64,000 bases of DNA from an uncultured Aquimarina sp. (GCA_947492105.1 CANLMN010000013.1:1-64000), one strand, 5' to 3'. Positions 25,733-35,516 are shown, counted from the first letter of the stretch. The notes: a model not told the origin generated them from the letters alone. Numbers and translations are program-made.

Positions 25733-27610
25733 TTAGTTGTTTCCTTTTTCCATTTTAGCTTTCAATTCTGCAAGTGCATCAAGATCCCCTAATGTGGTTT
25801 TCTCTGATGATGAAGTATTTGCTGATTTGATTGCTTGTTTTACAATCTTAGCTTCCTCTGCTCTAAACAAAGCAGTGTGAGAAGCAACGACTCTTTTAAA
25901 TTCCTTATTAAATTCTATAATCTGGAATTCAGCAGTATCGCCTTTCTTCAATTTAGAACCATCTTCTTTTTCCAAATGACGAGAAGGAATAAACGCAACT
26001 ACGTCTTCGTTAAAATCGATAGTAGCACCTTTGTCTACGATATCAGTAATAGCAACAGTATGTTTTGTACCAACTGCAAACTCTGCTTCGTATTTATCCC
26101 AAGGATTCTCCTCAGTTTGTTTATGACCCAAGCTCAACTTACGTCCATCAACATCTAATTCTAACACCACTACTTCTAATGTATCACCTACATTTGTAAA
26201 GTCTGATGGATGCTTAATTTTCTTAGTCCAAGAAAGATCAGAGATATAAATCAATCCATCTATACCTTCTTCTAGCTCGACAAAAACTCCGAAGTTTGTA
26301 AAGTTACGTACAATACCTTTGTGACGTGAACCTACAGGATACTTCTTAGTAATATCAGTCCATGGATCTGGAGTCATTTGCTTGATACCAAGAGACATTT
26401 TGCGCTCTTCTCTATCCAAAGTAAGGATTACAGCATCTACCTCATCTCCTACTTTTACAAAATCCTGTGCAGATCTTAAGTGAGTAGACCATGACATTTC
26501 ACTTACATGAATCAATCCTTCTACACCTTCTGATACTTCGATAAATGCACCGTAATCAGCGATTACAACAACTTTACCTTTTACTTTATCTCCAATTTTA
26601 AGCTCTTGACTCAACGCTTCCCACGGATGTGGTTTCAGTTGTTTAAGACCTAATTGGATACGTGTCTTAGCCTCATCAAAGTCTAAGATTACTACGTTCA
26701 ATTTCTGATCTAGCTCTACCAACTCGTTCGGGTGGTTGATTCTTGACCAAGAAAGATCTGTAATATGCACCAATCCATCAACTCCTCCAAGATCAACAAA
26801 TACTCCATAAGAAGTAATGTTTTTAACAGTTCCTTCAAGAACTTGACCTTTTTCAAGCTGACCGATAATTTCTTTTTTCTGCTCTTCGATATCTGCTTCG
26901 ATAAGCGCTTTGTGAGAAACTACAACATTTTTGAATTCGTGATTGATTTTCACCACTTTGAATTCCATTGTCTTATTCACATAAGCATCGTAATCACGGA
27001 TAGGCTTCACATCGATCTGAGAACCTGGCAAGAACGCCTCAATTCCAAACACATCTACGATCATACCTCCCTTAGTTCTGCACTTCACAAAACCATTCAC
27101 GATTTCACCGGTCTCATGCGCATTATTCACACGATCCCAAGCTTTGATCACTCTAGCCTTACGGTGAGACAATACTAACTGACCAGTTGCATCTTCACGC
27201 ACATCAATTAATACCTCTACCTTATCTCCTACCTTAAGATCTGGATTGTAACGGAATTCGTTTAACGAAATCACCCCTTCACTCTTAGCGTTGATATCAA
27301 TGATTGCATCTCTGTCTGTAATATTAATTACAGTACCATCTACAACTTCATCATCAAGTGTATCTACAAAGTTAGCAGCAACCAATTCCTCAAATTCTTC
27401 TAATTTAGAATCAGAGATAGGATCAATACCTTCTTCGTAATTATGCCAGTTAAAATCTTTTAAAAATTGTTCTGGATTTTCTTGTTGTGGAGAAACTGCT
27501 ACAGCCTCTTTTTTAACTGTTTCAGCTTGTGGAGTCTCCACTTCCTGAACTTCTGGATTGTTTGTTTCTTCAGCCATTGCTGATGTAAAATTTGTATTCT
27601 GTACACTCAA
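25733..27610 (-). CDS. rpsA: 30S ribosomal protein S1
   Basis: 625 aa (614 if the ATG at 27577, MAEETNNPEVQEV, is used, which is the more usual N-terminus). Six S1 RNA-binding domains in tandem can be followed, for example GTVKNITSYGVFVDLGGVDGLVHITDLSW, GKVVVIADYGAFIEVSEGVEGLIHVSEMSW and GIVRNFTNFGVFVELEEGIDGLIYISDLSW. S1 brings mRNA to the 30S subunit, important in this phylum where Shine-Dalgarno sites are rare. Single gene with its own strong promoter and terminator. Confidence 0.96.
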   Translation of the reverse strand: MSVQNTNFTSAMAEETNNPEVQEVETPQAETVKKEAVAVSPQQENPEQFLKDFNWHNYEEGIDPISDSKLEEFEELVAANFVDTLDDEVVDGTVINITDRDAIIDINAKSEGVISLNEFRYNPDLKVGDKVEVLIDVREDATGQLVLSHRKARVIKAWDRVNNAHETGEIVNGFVKCRTKGGMIVDVFGIEAFLPGSQIDVKPIRDYDAYVNKTMEFKVVKINHEFKNVVVSHKALIEADIEEQKKEIIGQLEKGQVLEGTVKNITSYGVFVDLGGVDGLVHITDLSWSRINHPNELVELDQKLNVVILDFDEAKTRIQLGLKQLKPHPWEALSQELKIGDKVKGKVVVIADYGAFIEVSEGVEGLIHVSEMSWSTHLRSAQDFVKVGDEVDAVILTLDREERKMSLGIKQMTPDPWTDITKKYPVGSRHKGIVRNFTNFGVFVELEEGIDGLIYISDLSWTKKIKHPSDFTNVGDTLEVVVLELDVDGRKLSLGHKQTEENPWDKYEAEFAVGTKHTVAITDIVDKGATIDFNEDVVAFIPSRHLEKEDGSKLKKGDTAEFQIIEFNKEFKRVVASHTALFRAEEAKIVKQAIKSANTSSSEKTTLGDLDALAELKAKMEKGNN

Positions 27611-27695
27611 GAGAATTTATGCAATTTTGTACAGAAGATATTATTTTTCTTCTTTTATCCCTTTCTTTCCTCTATGAACTGCCTTAAAAGGGGTG

Positions 27696-27726
27696 CAAAA
27701 ATACAATTATTTTTCTGCTTTACAAA
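27696..27726 (-). promoter_or_regulatory. rpsA promoter (TTTG-N19-TATTTTTG)
   Basis: On the minus strand TTTG (27726-27723), 19 bp, TATTTTTG (27703-27696): a textbook Bacteroidota promoter. Start near 27690 gives a leader of about 80-110 nt. Confidence 0.75.
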
Positions 27727-28078
27727 AAAATACACCCAAATACCATAAAACACCTTAAAAACAAACAATTTACATTCTTTTTACTCCAATAAAAAAATCA
27801 AAAAATCCCTGAATAGTGACAAAACAAAAGATAAAAATTGTTTCCACACTTTTCAAAAAACGTGCATCTCCTAAATTCGCAAAAAACCAATCGTTTTTTA
27901 ATTCCACAAACCTTATTCTTCAAAAACATACAACAAAAAACTACGTCACATCCTAAAGTATATCTTACCTCCAAACATCATTAAAAAATACAATTGATAC
28001 GAGTCACCGCCTGTAGCCATTAACCAAACACCTCCAAGATTGTTCAAAAAAAATATTCTAATCATATGATAAAAATAC
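27727..28078. other. Divergent intergenic region rpsA / LysM gene
   Basis: Very AT-rich. Apart from the rpsA promoter on its left and the LysM-gene -7 box on its right, no further structure or small gene was recognised. Confidence 0.5.
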
Positions 28079-28086
28079 TATCTTTG
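28079..28086 (+). promoter_or_regulatory. Candidate -7 box for the LysM/BON gene
   Basis: TATCTTTG fits TAnnTTTG, 27 bp before the ATG at 28113. Confidence 0.5.
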
Positions 28087-28112
28087 AGATACACATTTAA
28101 ATATTACAGACC

Positions 28113-28490
28113 ATGTTACAAGCAAAATACCAAGCAGTTTTAGAATTAGGTGAGTCTCTAGCAATCAAGGATGGAGATGTTACTGAAGAAAATGGTGTAC
28201 TTAAAGTAAAAGGCGTTGCTAAAACCCCATATGAAAAAAACCTACTATGGGATAAAATAAAAGAAGTAGGTGGAGAATCTGCTTCTGACATACAAGCAGA
28301 TATCTCTGTAGAAAACACTAGTGTATACCACCACCATACTGTTGTTGGAGGAGAAACCTTGGGCAAAATTGCGAAACACTATTACGGAGACGCAATGAAA
28401 TACAAAGACATCTTTGCTGCAAATTCGGATGTTCTTAAAAATCCTGATGTCATCATGCCAGGTCAAGAATTAATCATTCCTAATCCATAA
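28113..28490 (+). CDS. BON/LysM domain protein (YgaU/Kbp-like)
   Basis: 125 aa, no signal peptide. Residues 1-65 fit a BON-type domain (GDVTEENGVLKVKGVAKTPYEKNLLWDKIKEVGG) and residues 72-123 are a LysM domain (YHHHTVVGGETLGKIAKHYYGDAMKYKDIFAAN ... PGQELIIP). The layout equals E. coli Kbp/YgaU, a potassium-binding cytosolic protein; potassium binding here is inferred. Single gene with its own -7 box and terminator. Confidence 0.85.
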   Translation: MLQAKYQAVLELGESLAIKDGDVTEENGVLKVKGVAKTPYEKNLLWDKIKEVGGESASDIQADISVENTSVYHHHTVVGGETLGKIAKHYYGDAMKYKDIFAANSDVLKNPDVIMPGQELIIPNP

Positions 28491-28531
28491 AAAACACACG
28501 TACATCACTTCGACGTTACGTAAAATAATAC

Positions 28532-28567
28532 TAAGGAGAATTGCAGTTTGTAATTCTCCTTATTTAT
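28532..28567 (+). terminator. Terminator after the LysM/BON gene
   Basis: Perfect stem TAAGGAGAATT / AATTCTCCTTA, loop of 9, followed by TTTATT. Confidence 0.75.
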
Positions 28568-28829
28568 TACAACATCACACACTCCTTACCATCCTCTGAC
28601 TCCATGTCGTCTTTTCTATTTCCTAAAAAAGACCTAAATTCATTTGCCTTTTAGTCTTCTACCCCTAGAAGGAGTTCGCCTTAACTTTCCTCTGCTTTAA
28701 ATCTAGCCCGTTTTTGATAGAAAAAAAATCAGATCAGCTTTATATCTCAACTTGTTATATCAGTTAAAATGTACTTGTAATTCAAAATAATTAAACTATT
28801 TTTTGCTAGTTTGAACTATAATATTTTCA

Positions 28830-28917
28830 GCTTAGCCATGGCTCTAGAATATACGAACAAGGCATTTAGACAAAAAAAACCAATCGATATGCGACACTAT
28901 ATAGCTAATTTGGTATG
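28830..28917 (-). repeat. Dispersed repeat family M, copy 1 (minus)
   Basis: On the minus strand it reads ATACCAAATTAGCTATATAG, then TCTAAATGCCTTGTTCGTATATTC and AGAGCCATGGCTAAG, parallel to 57257-57415. The right part is shorter or diverged. It sits in the 630-bp gap between the LysM gene and tsaC, which otherwise holds no gene. Confidence 0.6.
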
Positions 28918-29062
28918 AGACAGAAAAACAAGGCAATCTATCACAGTGCATGGCTCTAATGATATGACCCACCTACTCTCTCAGAACGACATCAAACAAG
29001 AATAAAACCCATCAGAATACTAAGAATGTAGCACAAACCAAACTATTATACTTCATATAAAC

Positions 29063-29070
29063 TATCTTTG
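29063..29070 (+). promoter_or_regulatory. Candidate -7 box for the tsaC-like gene
   Basis: TATCTTTG fits TAnnTTTG, 53 bp before the ATG at 29123. Confidence 0.45.
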
Positions 29071-29122
29071 TTTTTTTTCTAAACCATGTACCGAAATAAC
29101 TGTTGTTTTTAATACACTCAAA

Positions 29123-29743
29123 ATGTCTAAACTAATCAAGCTGTACGAAGAGAATCCCAACCCACGAGACGTACAACGTGTCGTAGATGTCTTGCAAAAA
29201 GGAGGATTGATTATCTATCCTACCGATACTGTTTATGGTCTAGGATGTGACATCACCAACAATAGAGCTCTAGAGCGCATTGCCAAAATAAAAGGCATCA
29301 AATTAGCCAAAGCAAACTTTTCTTTTATCTGCGAAGACTTAAGTGCGCTTTCTGATTATGTAAAGCAAATTGACAATAGCACCTTTAAACTACTAAAACG
29401 AAATCTCCCAGGCCCCTATACCTTTATACTTCCGGGCAACAACAATCTACCTACCGTTTTTAAGAAAAAGAAAACCGTAGGGATTCGTGTACCTGACAAT
29501 ACTATTTGCAAAACTATAGTTTCTAAATTAGGAAATCCAATTATCTCTACATCCATACATGATGACGATGAAATTATCGAATACACTACAGATCCAGAAC
29601 TTATCCTAGAGAAATGGGGACGTCTTGTGGATCTCGTAATAGACGGAGGATATGGAGACAATATACCTTCTACCGTTGTGGACCTTACGGGTCACGAGCC
29701 AGAAGTATTACGGTTGGGAAAAGGAGAGGTTGACAATCTTTAA
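29123..29743 (+). CDS. L-threonylcarbamoyladenylate synthase family (Sua5/YciO/YrdC)
   Basis: 206 aa, one YrdC domain. YPTDTVYGLGCDI, KIKGIKLAKANFSFIC, LPGPYTFILPG, VGIRVPDN and PSTVVDLTGHEPEVLRLGKG are family motifs. TsaC makes threonylcarbamoyl-AMP for the t6A37 modification of tRNA. The KxR region reads KGIKLAKANFSF rather than the KR-x-PxxPL type, closer to the YciO branch, so the role in t6A is likely but not certain. Single gene; the convergent XRE/DUF2975 pair ends 19 bp downstream. Confidence 0.85.
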   Translation: MSKLIKLYEENPNPRDVQRVVDVLQKGGLIIYPTDTVYGLGCDITNNRALERIAKIKGIKLAKANFSFICEDLSALSDYVKQIDNSTFKLLKRNLPGPYTFILPGNNNLPTVFKKKKTVGIRVPDNTICKTIVSKLGNPIISTSIHDDDEIIEYTTDPELILEKWGRLVDLVIDGGYGDNIPSTVVDLTGHEPEVLRLGKGEVDNL

Positions 29744-29761
29744 ATCAAAACACCAATCTAC

Positions 29762-29965
29762 TTATTTCTCAAACTCCAATAGATCACTAGGCTGACAATC
29801 CAACACTCTACAAATCGCATCCAAGGTAGAGAAACGAACAGCCTTGGCCTTATTATTCTTTAAGATGGATAAGTTGGCCATCGTAATCCCTACTTCGTTA
29901 GAAAGTTCTGACAAAGACATCTTTCGCTTTGCCATCATTACGTCTAAATTCACTATGATTGCCAT
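29762..29965 (-). CDS. XRE-family helix-turn-helix regulator (YozG-like)
   Basis: 67 aa consisting of one Cro/CI-type DNA-binding domain: KMSLSELSNEVGITMANLSILKNNKAKAVRFSTLDAICRVLDCQPSDLLEF. It follows the DUF2975 gene by 1 bp, the usual two-gene unit of a membrane protein plus small regulator in many phyla. It probably regulates its own operon; targets unknown. Confidence 0.9.
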   Translation of the reverse strand: MAIIVNLDVMMAKRKMSLSELSNEVGITMANLSILKNNKAKAVRFSTLDAICRVLDCQPSDLLEFEK

Positions 29966-29966
29966 C

Positions 29967-30551
29967 TCAAATAGTTAATTTACTATTTTCCCATAATTTA
30001 CTTCCTTCTTCAAAAATTTCAGACATAATAAAAGCTATCAGCACAAATATCAACAGTTCTAGTGAAATACAAAAACTACTCGTACCTCCCTCCTCAAAGA
30101 TATAGGATGAATAGCTTACCAACGCAAAAATCCCCAATAAATATCTCCCTATTTTTCGAAATGACTTAATATTCCTTTTCTGAAAAGTCCTAACTTCTTT
30201 AACCGATTCTATAATTTTTTGAAACTCCCTAACTACTAAAAACATCAAAAACACAAGAAGTGAAAATTTTACGAAATTAAAATACAAAGAACTTTTCTTT
30301 AACTTATTTAAAACAAAAACCTCAGAGTCCTCCAACACCTTGTCTCCTATTTGATCCTTATACGTCTTTGTTCTCGCAAAAAACATCTGGCTAGTACCTG
30401 TTACAATAGCTACATCAATATTCGCATATGCTGATGGTTTTACCTGATGATGTACAAAAAACACCAAAAATGCTGCAAAAATTACGGCATAACTGAAGTA
30501 CAAAATTTTGCAAATAATAATTCCGAGATTGAGAAGTATGTTTTTTGTCAT
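29967..30551 (-). CDS. DUF2975 membrane protein
   Basis: About 194 aa from the ATG at 30551 (MTKNILLNLGIIICKILYFS); an in-frame ATG at 30578 would add nine residues. Four membrane segments: about 5-30, 85-105, 130-150 and 160-185, with a soluble loop VDVAIVTGTSQ-like between the first two. Length and topology fit DUF2975. It is paired with the small XRE regulator downstream. Role unknown, perhaps sensing for the regulator. Confidence 0.8.
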   Translation of the reverse strand: MTKNILLNLGIIICKILYFSYAVIFAAFLVFFVHHQVKPSAYANIDVAIVTGTSQMFFARTKTYKDQIGDKVLEDSEVFVLNKLKKSSLYFNFVKFSLLVFLMFLVVREFQKIIESVKEVRTFQKRNIKSFRKIGRYLLGIFALVSYSSYIFEEGGTSSFCISLELLIFVLIAFIMSEIFEEGSKLWENSKLTI

Positions 30552-30738
30552 AATAACATATTTAAATTCTTGTTTCAAAAGAGCCTCCTACATACTTCAA
30601 ATATATCATTATTTATCGAAAAACAATAAACAAACATTGCTTTTCGATAAAAAAACAACACATCGCAAAACAAAATATTAAAAAAAAGTATAACTCATTT
30701 AATAGTATGGACACACTCTTAATCCTTATTCCACCTAC

Positions 30739-31335
30739 TTACCCCCTCCTTCTTTCTAACAGAATCATCATCATCAACCCCAACATTATTCTATCATCAT
30801 CATTCGAATCCATTTTACCGATTTTTGCCACCTCAAAACGCCTTCCAAAAAATGAGGCTTTTTTCTTCAATTCTACTATTTCATTCCTCTGAATATCCAC
30901 AACTACATAAGATGGATTAAATAAGTATCCTGTGAATACACTTAAGATGGGTATCTGCCCTAACAAGGAATCAAACACTTTGACCCAAGCATTTTTTTCA
31001 CTGACATGATATTGTATATTTTGTGATTCGTCTACAATCTCGTAGCTGGCTTTCCATATAGACCTCCACCCCTTACGAACAATTTTACCAAACTCTTTAT
31101 CTTTTGTATCAAAAAACGCATACGCTGTCGAAAAATCCAGCCATTTATCTGCTTTTATCCGATAGTTTATTTTTGTTTTAGAATCATCGTTGTAGATCAA
31201 AATATCCTCTTTGAGCTTGAACATTTTCTGTTTTACATAGGCAATTACATTACCACCACTGTCTGTAGCTGTAAAATCATTGGCAAACGTACCTATTTTG
31301 AATTCAAAATTTACTGGAAATTGAATGTTTTGCAT
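30739..31335 (-). CDS. LURP-one / phospholipid-scramblase-like protein
   Basis: 198 aa. The sequence FPVNFEFKIGTFANDFTATDSGGNVIAYVKQKMFKLKEDILIYND then KADKWLDFSTAYAFFDTKDKEFGKIVRKGWRS is the tubby-like beta-barrel pattern of LURP-one-related proteins and scramblases. A hydrophobic part near residue 125 (LGQIPILSVFTGYLF) could touch membrane. The C-terminus MLGLMMMILLERRRG is hydrophobic then basic, suggesting a tail anchor. Function unknown. Confidence 0.65.
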   Translation of the reverse strand: MQNIQFPVNFEFKIGTFANDFTATDSGGNVIAYVKQKMFKLKEDILIYNDDSKTKINYRIKADKWLDFSTAYAFFDTKDKEFGKIVRKGWRSIWKASYEIVDESQNIQYHVSEKNAWVKVFDSLLGQIPILSVFTGYLFNPSYVVVDIQRNEIVELKKKASFFGRRFEVAKIGKMDSNDDDRIMLGLMMMILLERRRG

Positions 31336-31645
31336 CTGTTTAGTTTTAAGATTCTATTAACAAGTATAAAAAAGACAGAAAATGTTACGAAGAAAACCAT
31401 CATTTTTGACACGCGTTTAAATAAAAAAAACTAACATACACAAAAAAAACACACTACACTTATTTCGACCTGTATTTATCACCTATGAACACTCAGACTT
31501 TACTAAAAAAGTAAACCTACCTGATCATTTTCGTAAAGCACAGTAAACCAATTTGTTTAAATAATTATATTTTTTTTTAAACAAAAAAGAGTAAGCTACT
31601 TCTAAACACGACGTCGAAATAATAAAAAACATCAAATTATTAGCT
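31336..31645. other. Intergenic region without recognised features
   Basis: 310 bp, AT-rich, between divergent genes. Contains oligo-A/T tracts; no promoter of the TAnnTTTG type stood out. Confidence 0.4.
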
Positions 31646-32923
31646 ATGAAAAAAATTAGAAAAATTGCACTCGTTGGAGTAGTTTTAAGCGCTCTTTTCT
31701 CTTGTGAAAAAGACGAACCAAATATCCTGAATACAAATGCAAATACGGATTTAGACACAAGTGAGGTTGCTTCAAAGAAAGCTTTTTTTGCCGGAGCTGT
31801 TTACGCCATGAACAATTCAGAAACCAATAATTTAATTTACTCATATGGTCGTAAAAAGAATGGTTCATTAACCCTAATTGACAGTATTAGCACAGGAGGC
31901 CTTGGAACCGGTCCTGTAAATATTCTAGCAGGTTCAGGGGCTGATGTCGTAGATCCTTTATCTTCTAACTACTCTCTTATACTATCTCCAGACAATAAGT
32001 TTTTATTTGCTGTAAATGCAGGTTCAAATGAGGTTTCATCATTTATTGTCAAAAAAGACTTTAAACTAAAACGGATTTCAAAAGTCAGCTCTGGAGGTGT
32101 TGGTCCCGTGAGCATAGCTGTCAATCAAAATTCGGTATATGTTGTTAATGTCAACTCAGGAATTAGCACCATAATTGGCTATACTTATGACAACAAAGGA
32201 AGACTCCAAAGAATCCCAAATTCCAAAAGAAGGTTAACTGGACGTTCTACTGCCCTAAAATTTTCTCCTAACGGAAAATTTTTAATCTCTACAGAACTAG
32301 ACACGCAACGTTTACAGGTCTTCCAAACAAAAGCAAACAATTCTTTATCAGCAAAACCTGTCACCTTTGAATACAAAACTCCACAAGGTAGAAACGTAGC
32401 TAATCCATTTGGTATTTACACATTTTCTAGTCAAGGATCGCAATTTCTTACAGTTTCTGAGGCTCGAATTTTTAATAACGATGGAGCTCTAGCACCACAA
32501 ACCTCTTCTATATCAACCTTTAAAATAAAACCAAACGGAAGACTTGCAACTATCTCTCTTGATGTTAGAGTAGACAATGATAATGACGATTCTCAAGGTG
32601 GCTTAGCTTCTTGCTGGGTGGTACAAAATAAATTAAATCAAGCTTTTTCTATCAACACAGTCACTAGCGATATTTCAACTTTAAAAATTAATGGCAAGGG
32701 GCAAGCTCGTCTAATTAACCCTCAAGCTTTTGTTGAAGAAGGCTTTTTCTTAGAATCTGGACTTACAGATGTTGTAGCAATCAAACAATATGTCTATCAA
32801 TTGTTCTCAGGAGCGGGTAGTATTGTTTCCTTAAAAACCTCACTAGACGGAAGTCTTGAAGAGATTGACAGAGACACAGATCTAAACCTTGCTGGTGGAA
32901 ATCAAGGAATCACTGGTTTTTAA
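31646..32923 (+). CDS. Lactonase-like seven-bladed propeller lipoprotein
   Basis: 425 aa. Lipoprotein signal KKIRKIALVGVVLSALFSCEKDE with lipobox LFSC. The mature part is a beta-propeller of the 6-phosphogluconolactonase/lactonase type: SPDNKFLFAVNAGSNEVSSFIV, NQNSVYVVNVNSGISTIIGYTYD, SPNGKFLISTELDTQRLQVF, and the final blade SGAGSIVSLKTSLDGSLEEI. Probably bound to the outer membrane; the substrate, if it is an enzyme, is unknown. Single gene ending at an exceptionally long terminator hairpin. Confidence 0.8.
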   Translation: MKKIRKIALVGVVLSALFSCEKDEPNILNTNANTDLDTSEVASKKAFFAGAVYAMNNSETNNLIYSYGRKKNGSLTLIDSISTGGLGTGPVNILAGSGADVVDPLSSNYSLILSPDNKFLFAVNAGSNEVSSFIVKKDFKLKRISKVSSGGVGPVSIAVNQNSVYVVNVNSGISTIIGYTYDNKGRLQRIPNSKRRLTGRSTALKFSPNGKFLISTELDTQRLQVFQTKANNSLSAKPVTFEYKTPQGRNVANPFGIYTFSSQGSQFLTVSEARIFNNDGALAPQTSSISTFKIKPNGRLATISLDVRVDNDNDDSQGGLASCWVVQNKLNQAFSINTVTSDISTLKINGKGQARLINPQAFVEEGFFLESGLTDVVAIKQYVYQLFSGAGSIVSLKTSLDGSLEEIDRDTDLNLAGGNQGITGF

Positions 32924-32945
32924 TCAAAAAAAGGCCTCTCTCACG

Positions 32946-33005
32946 AAATATGAATAAACAAAAAAATAGCAGTGAGTACTGCTATTTTTTTGTTTATTCA
33001 TATTT
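32946..33005. terminator. Bidirectional terminator, perfect 28-bp stem
   Basis: Left arm 32946-32973 is the perfect complement of right arm 32978-33005, with loop GAGT. The centre AAAAAAATAGCAGT / ACTGCTATTTTTTT gives U-tracts in both directions. It serves both the + lipoprotein gene and the convergent murB. Confidence 0.85.
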
Positions 33006-33057
33006 ATAAAATGAAATAACCTAAGTTATCATCTACATATATTTATTTTTCAAACAT

Positions 33058-34077
33058 TCAGATCACATTAACTTCTGCCTCTAGCGATATGCCGAATTTT
33101 TCTAAAACTGTAATTTGAATTCTTTGTGACAGCGCTAATATTTCCTTGCCAGTTGCATTACCATGATTCACTAGCACCAAAGCCTGTTTATCATGTACAC
33201 CTGCATCTCCATAACGTTTCCCTTTAAAACCAGCCTCCTCAACCAACCAACCTGCTGGCACTTTAACCAAGCCTTGATCCAACACATAATGTGGAACCTT
33301 AGGATATACTTGTTGCAATTTCACAAAAACCTCAGAAGAAACTACTGGATTCTTAAAAAAACTACCACTATTCCCTAACACTTTTGGGTCCGGCAATTTA
33401 CTTTGTCGTATAGCAATGATACTTTCTGAAATTTCTTTGAGTGTCGGTGTATCAATTCCTCTTTCTTGCAGCTCTTTTTCTATTGCCCCATACCCTGTTT
33501 GAAATTGATGGTCTTTTGTTGTTAACTGAAAATATACACAGGTAATAACATACTCCCCTTTGGCTGTTGTTTTGAAAATAGAATTTCGATATCCAAAATT
33601 ACACGCCTCCTTAGAAAATATTTTTTTTTCTCCTGTTTTGATATCTAGCGCCTCGCATCTCAAAAAAGTATCTTTGAGCTCTACTCCGTAGGCTCCTATA
33701 TTTTGGATTGGCGCACTACCAACACAGCCAGGGATGAGTGACAAATTCTCTACTCCTCCATAACCATTACGTATACAATAGTGCACAAATTCGTGCCAGT
33801 TCTCTCCTCCGTTTACCTTAACAATTACACTATCCTCTGTTGTTTCTTGGACAAAAATACCCTTGATTGCTATATGAATCACCAAGGCATCTATATCCTT
33901 TGTTAACAACATATTACTCCCACCACTAAGAATAAAAAACGGTTTGGTTATTTTGTTATATAACAACACCTCTCTCAACTCCTCTTCTGTAGTTACAACT
34001 ACAAAAAAAGATGCCTTGACATCGATTGCGAATGTATTATACGGTTTTAGTGAAACGTTTTGTTGAATTTTGAGCAC
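33058..34077 (-). CDS. murB: UDP-N-acetylenolpyruvoylglucosamine reductase
   Basis: 339 aa, type I MurB. FAD-binding motifs FILSGGSNMLL near residue 52 and LSLIPGCVGSAPIQNIGAYGVEL near 115, active-site GNSGSFFKNPVVS near 238 and the C-terminal Glu in LEAEVNVI. Reduces UDP-GlcNAc-enolpyruvate to UDP-MurNAc in peptidoglycan synthesis. Stands alone on the minus strand; the upstream 209 bp hold no clear promoter motif. Confidence 0.95.
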   Translation of the reverse strand: MLKIQQNVSLKPYNTFAIDVKASFFVVVTTEEELREVLLYNKITKPFFILSGGSNMLLTKDIDALVIHIAIKGIFVQETTEDSVIVKVNGGENWHEFVHYCIRNGYGGVENLSLIPGCVGSAPIQNIGAYGVELKDTFLRCEALDIKTGEKKIFSKEACNFGYRNSIFKTTAKGEYVITCVYFQLTTKDHQFQTGYGAIEKELQERGIDTPTLKEISESIIAIRQSKLPDPKVLGNSGSFFKNPVVSSEVFVKLQQVYPKVPHYVLDQGLVKVPAGWLVEEAGFKGKRYGDAGVHDKQALVLVNHGNATGKEILALSQRIQITVLEKFGISLEAEVNVI

Positions 34078-34286
34078 AGAATTGAAAATTTATACCAGTT
34101 AGATTTTGAATTTATCACCAAAATATCATTCTTTCATCACTTTTTCAAAAGAACACAAAGTATAGCACCACTACACTTTATTTTTTTCTCAAGAAACATT
34201 CCAGATTTCACTAATACTCCTAGTACAAACTAAAATAAGTAAATTCAAAATTATTACTTTGGGTAATCTATTTAGATAATCACAAA

Positions 34287-35516
34287 TTAATTGACCATAG
34301 AAAGGCTTTTCTCTCCATCAATAGTTTCGGGATAAGCCTCAATGCCTGCTTTGAGAATATCTATTGCTTTTTTTAGGTCCCTCTCATTCAGCACATATGC
34401 GATACGCACCTGATTACGCCCTTCGTTGAGACTCGAATAAAACCCAGTAGCAGGTGCTACCATTACTGTTTCTCCAGCCACATCAAACTCAGCTAACAAC
34501 CATTTGGCAAAGTGATCAGCATCTGCTACTGGCAACTCTACAATACAATAAAAAGCTCCTCTAGGGCTCGCCACTTTGATTCCCGAAATTTCTTTTAGCC
34601 CCGCAATCAATACATCTCTTCGAGATTTGAATTCTGCTACTATGTCTTTATAGAAACTATCAGGAACATCCAATGCTGCTTCTGCAGCTATTTGAGCAAA
34701 ACTAGGCGGACTAAGACGTGCTTGCGCAAACTTCATGGCTGTTTTTATTACATCCTCATTTCTACTCACCATACATCCGATACGCGCTCCACACATACTG
34801 TAGCGTTTTGATACAGAGTCAACCATAATTGCATGATCCTTGAGGCGTTCCTCCTGCAAAACAGAATAATGCTCCGTATTATCATCGTATACATACTCTC
34901 GGTAAACCTCATCAGAAATCAAGAACAAATCATATTTCAAAGCAATATCTGCTAGCTGTTGTACCTCTTCCTTACTATACAAATATCCTGTTGGATTCCC
35001 AGGATTACAAATCAAAATAGCTTTGGTTTTATAGGATATAAGCTTTTCAAAATCTGCTATTGGGGGCAAGGCAAATCCACTTTCTATTGTAGAAATCACT
35101 GGAACCACAGTTACTGTTGATTGTGTAGAAAAGCTATAATAATTCGCATAAAAAGGCTCTGGTACGATAATCTCATCACCAGGATCTGTAATACTATTAA
35201 GCGTAAAAGCTAAGGCTTCACTCCCTCCTGTAGTTACCAAAATATCTTCTCGTTGTACTTTGATATGATTCTTTTGATAGTACAACGCCAACTTATCTCG
35301 CAAACTCTCATTACCGGCAGAGTGACTGTAAGCCACAACTTCCAAATTATGATTGCGAACAGCATCTAGCGCTATTTCAGGTGTTTTAATATCTGGTTGT
35401 CCGATATTAAGTTGATAAATATGTTTTCCTTCGCGCATAGCCTTCTCTGCATAGGGAACTAATTTCCGTATGGGTGATTCTGGCATTCTACTTCCTTTTC
35501 TTGATATTATTGGCAT
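34287..35516 (-). CDS. PLP-dependent aminotransferase, class I/II
   Basis: 409 aa. Fold-type I aminotransferase: RKLVPYAEKAMREGKHIYQLNIGQPD, TTGGSEALAFTLNSI, CNPGNPTGYLYSKEE, the PLP lysine in DSVSKRYSMCGARIGCM near residue 238, and the Arg in QVRIAYVLNE. It belongs to the aspartate/aromatic aminotransferase group; the exact substrate cannot be told. The usual FSMTGWR is RYSMCGAR here. Single gene. Confidence 0.85.
   Translation of the reverse strand: MPIISRKGSRMPESPIRKLVPYAEKAMREGKHIYQLNIGQPDIKTPEIALDAVRNHNLEVVAYSHSAGNESLRDKLALYYQKNHIKVQREDILVTTGGSEALAFTLNSITDPGDEIIVPEPFYANYYSFSTQSTVTVVPVISTIESGFALPPIADFEKLISYKTKAILICNPGNPTGYLYSKEEVQQLADIALKYDLFLISDEVYREYVYDDNTEHYSVLQEERLKDHAIMVDSVSKRYSMCGARIGCMVSRNEDVIKTAMKFAQARLSPPSFAQIAAEAALDVPDSFYKDIVAEFKSRRDVLIAGLKEISGIKVASPRGAFYCIVELPVADADHFAKWLLAEFDVAGETVMVAPATGFYSSLNEGRNQVRIAYVLNERDLKKAIDILKAGIEAYPETIDGEKSLSMVN

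Noticed and set aside
29762-30551. XRE regulator and DUF2975 gene as toxin-antitoxin
   Set aside because: The pair is a widespread regulator plus membrane-protein unit; nothing in the sequence suggests a toxin.
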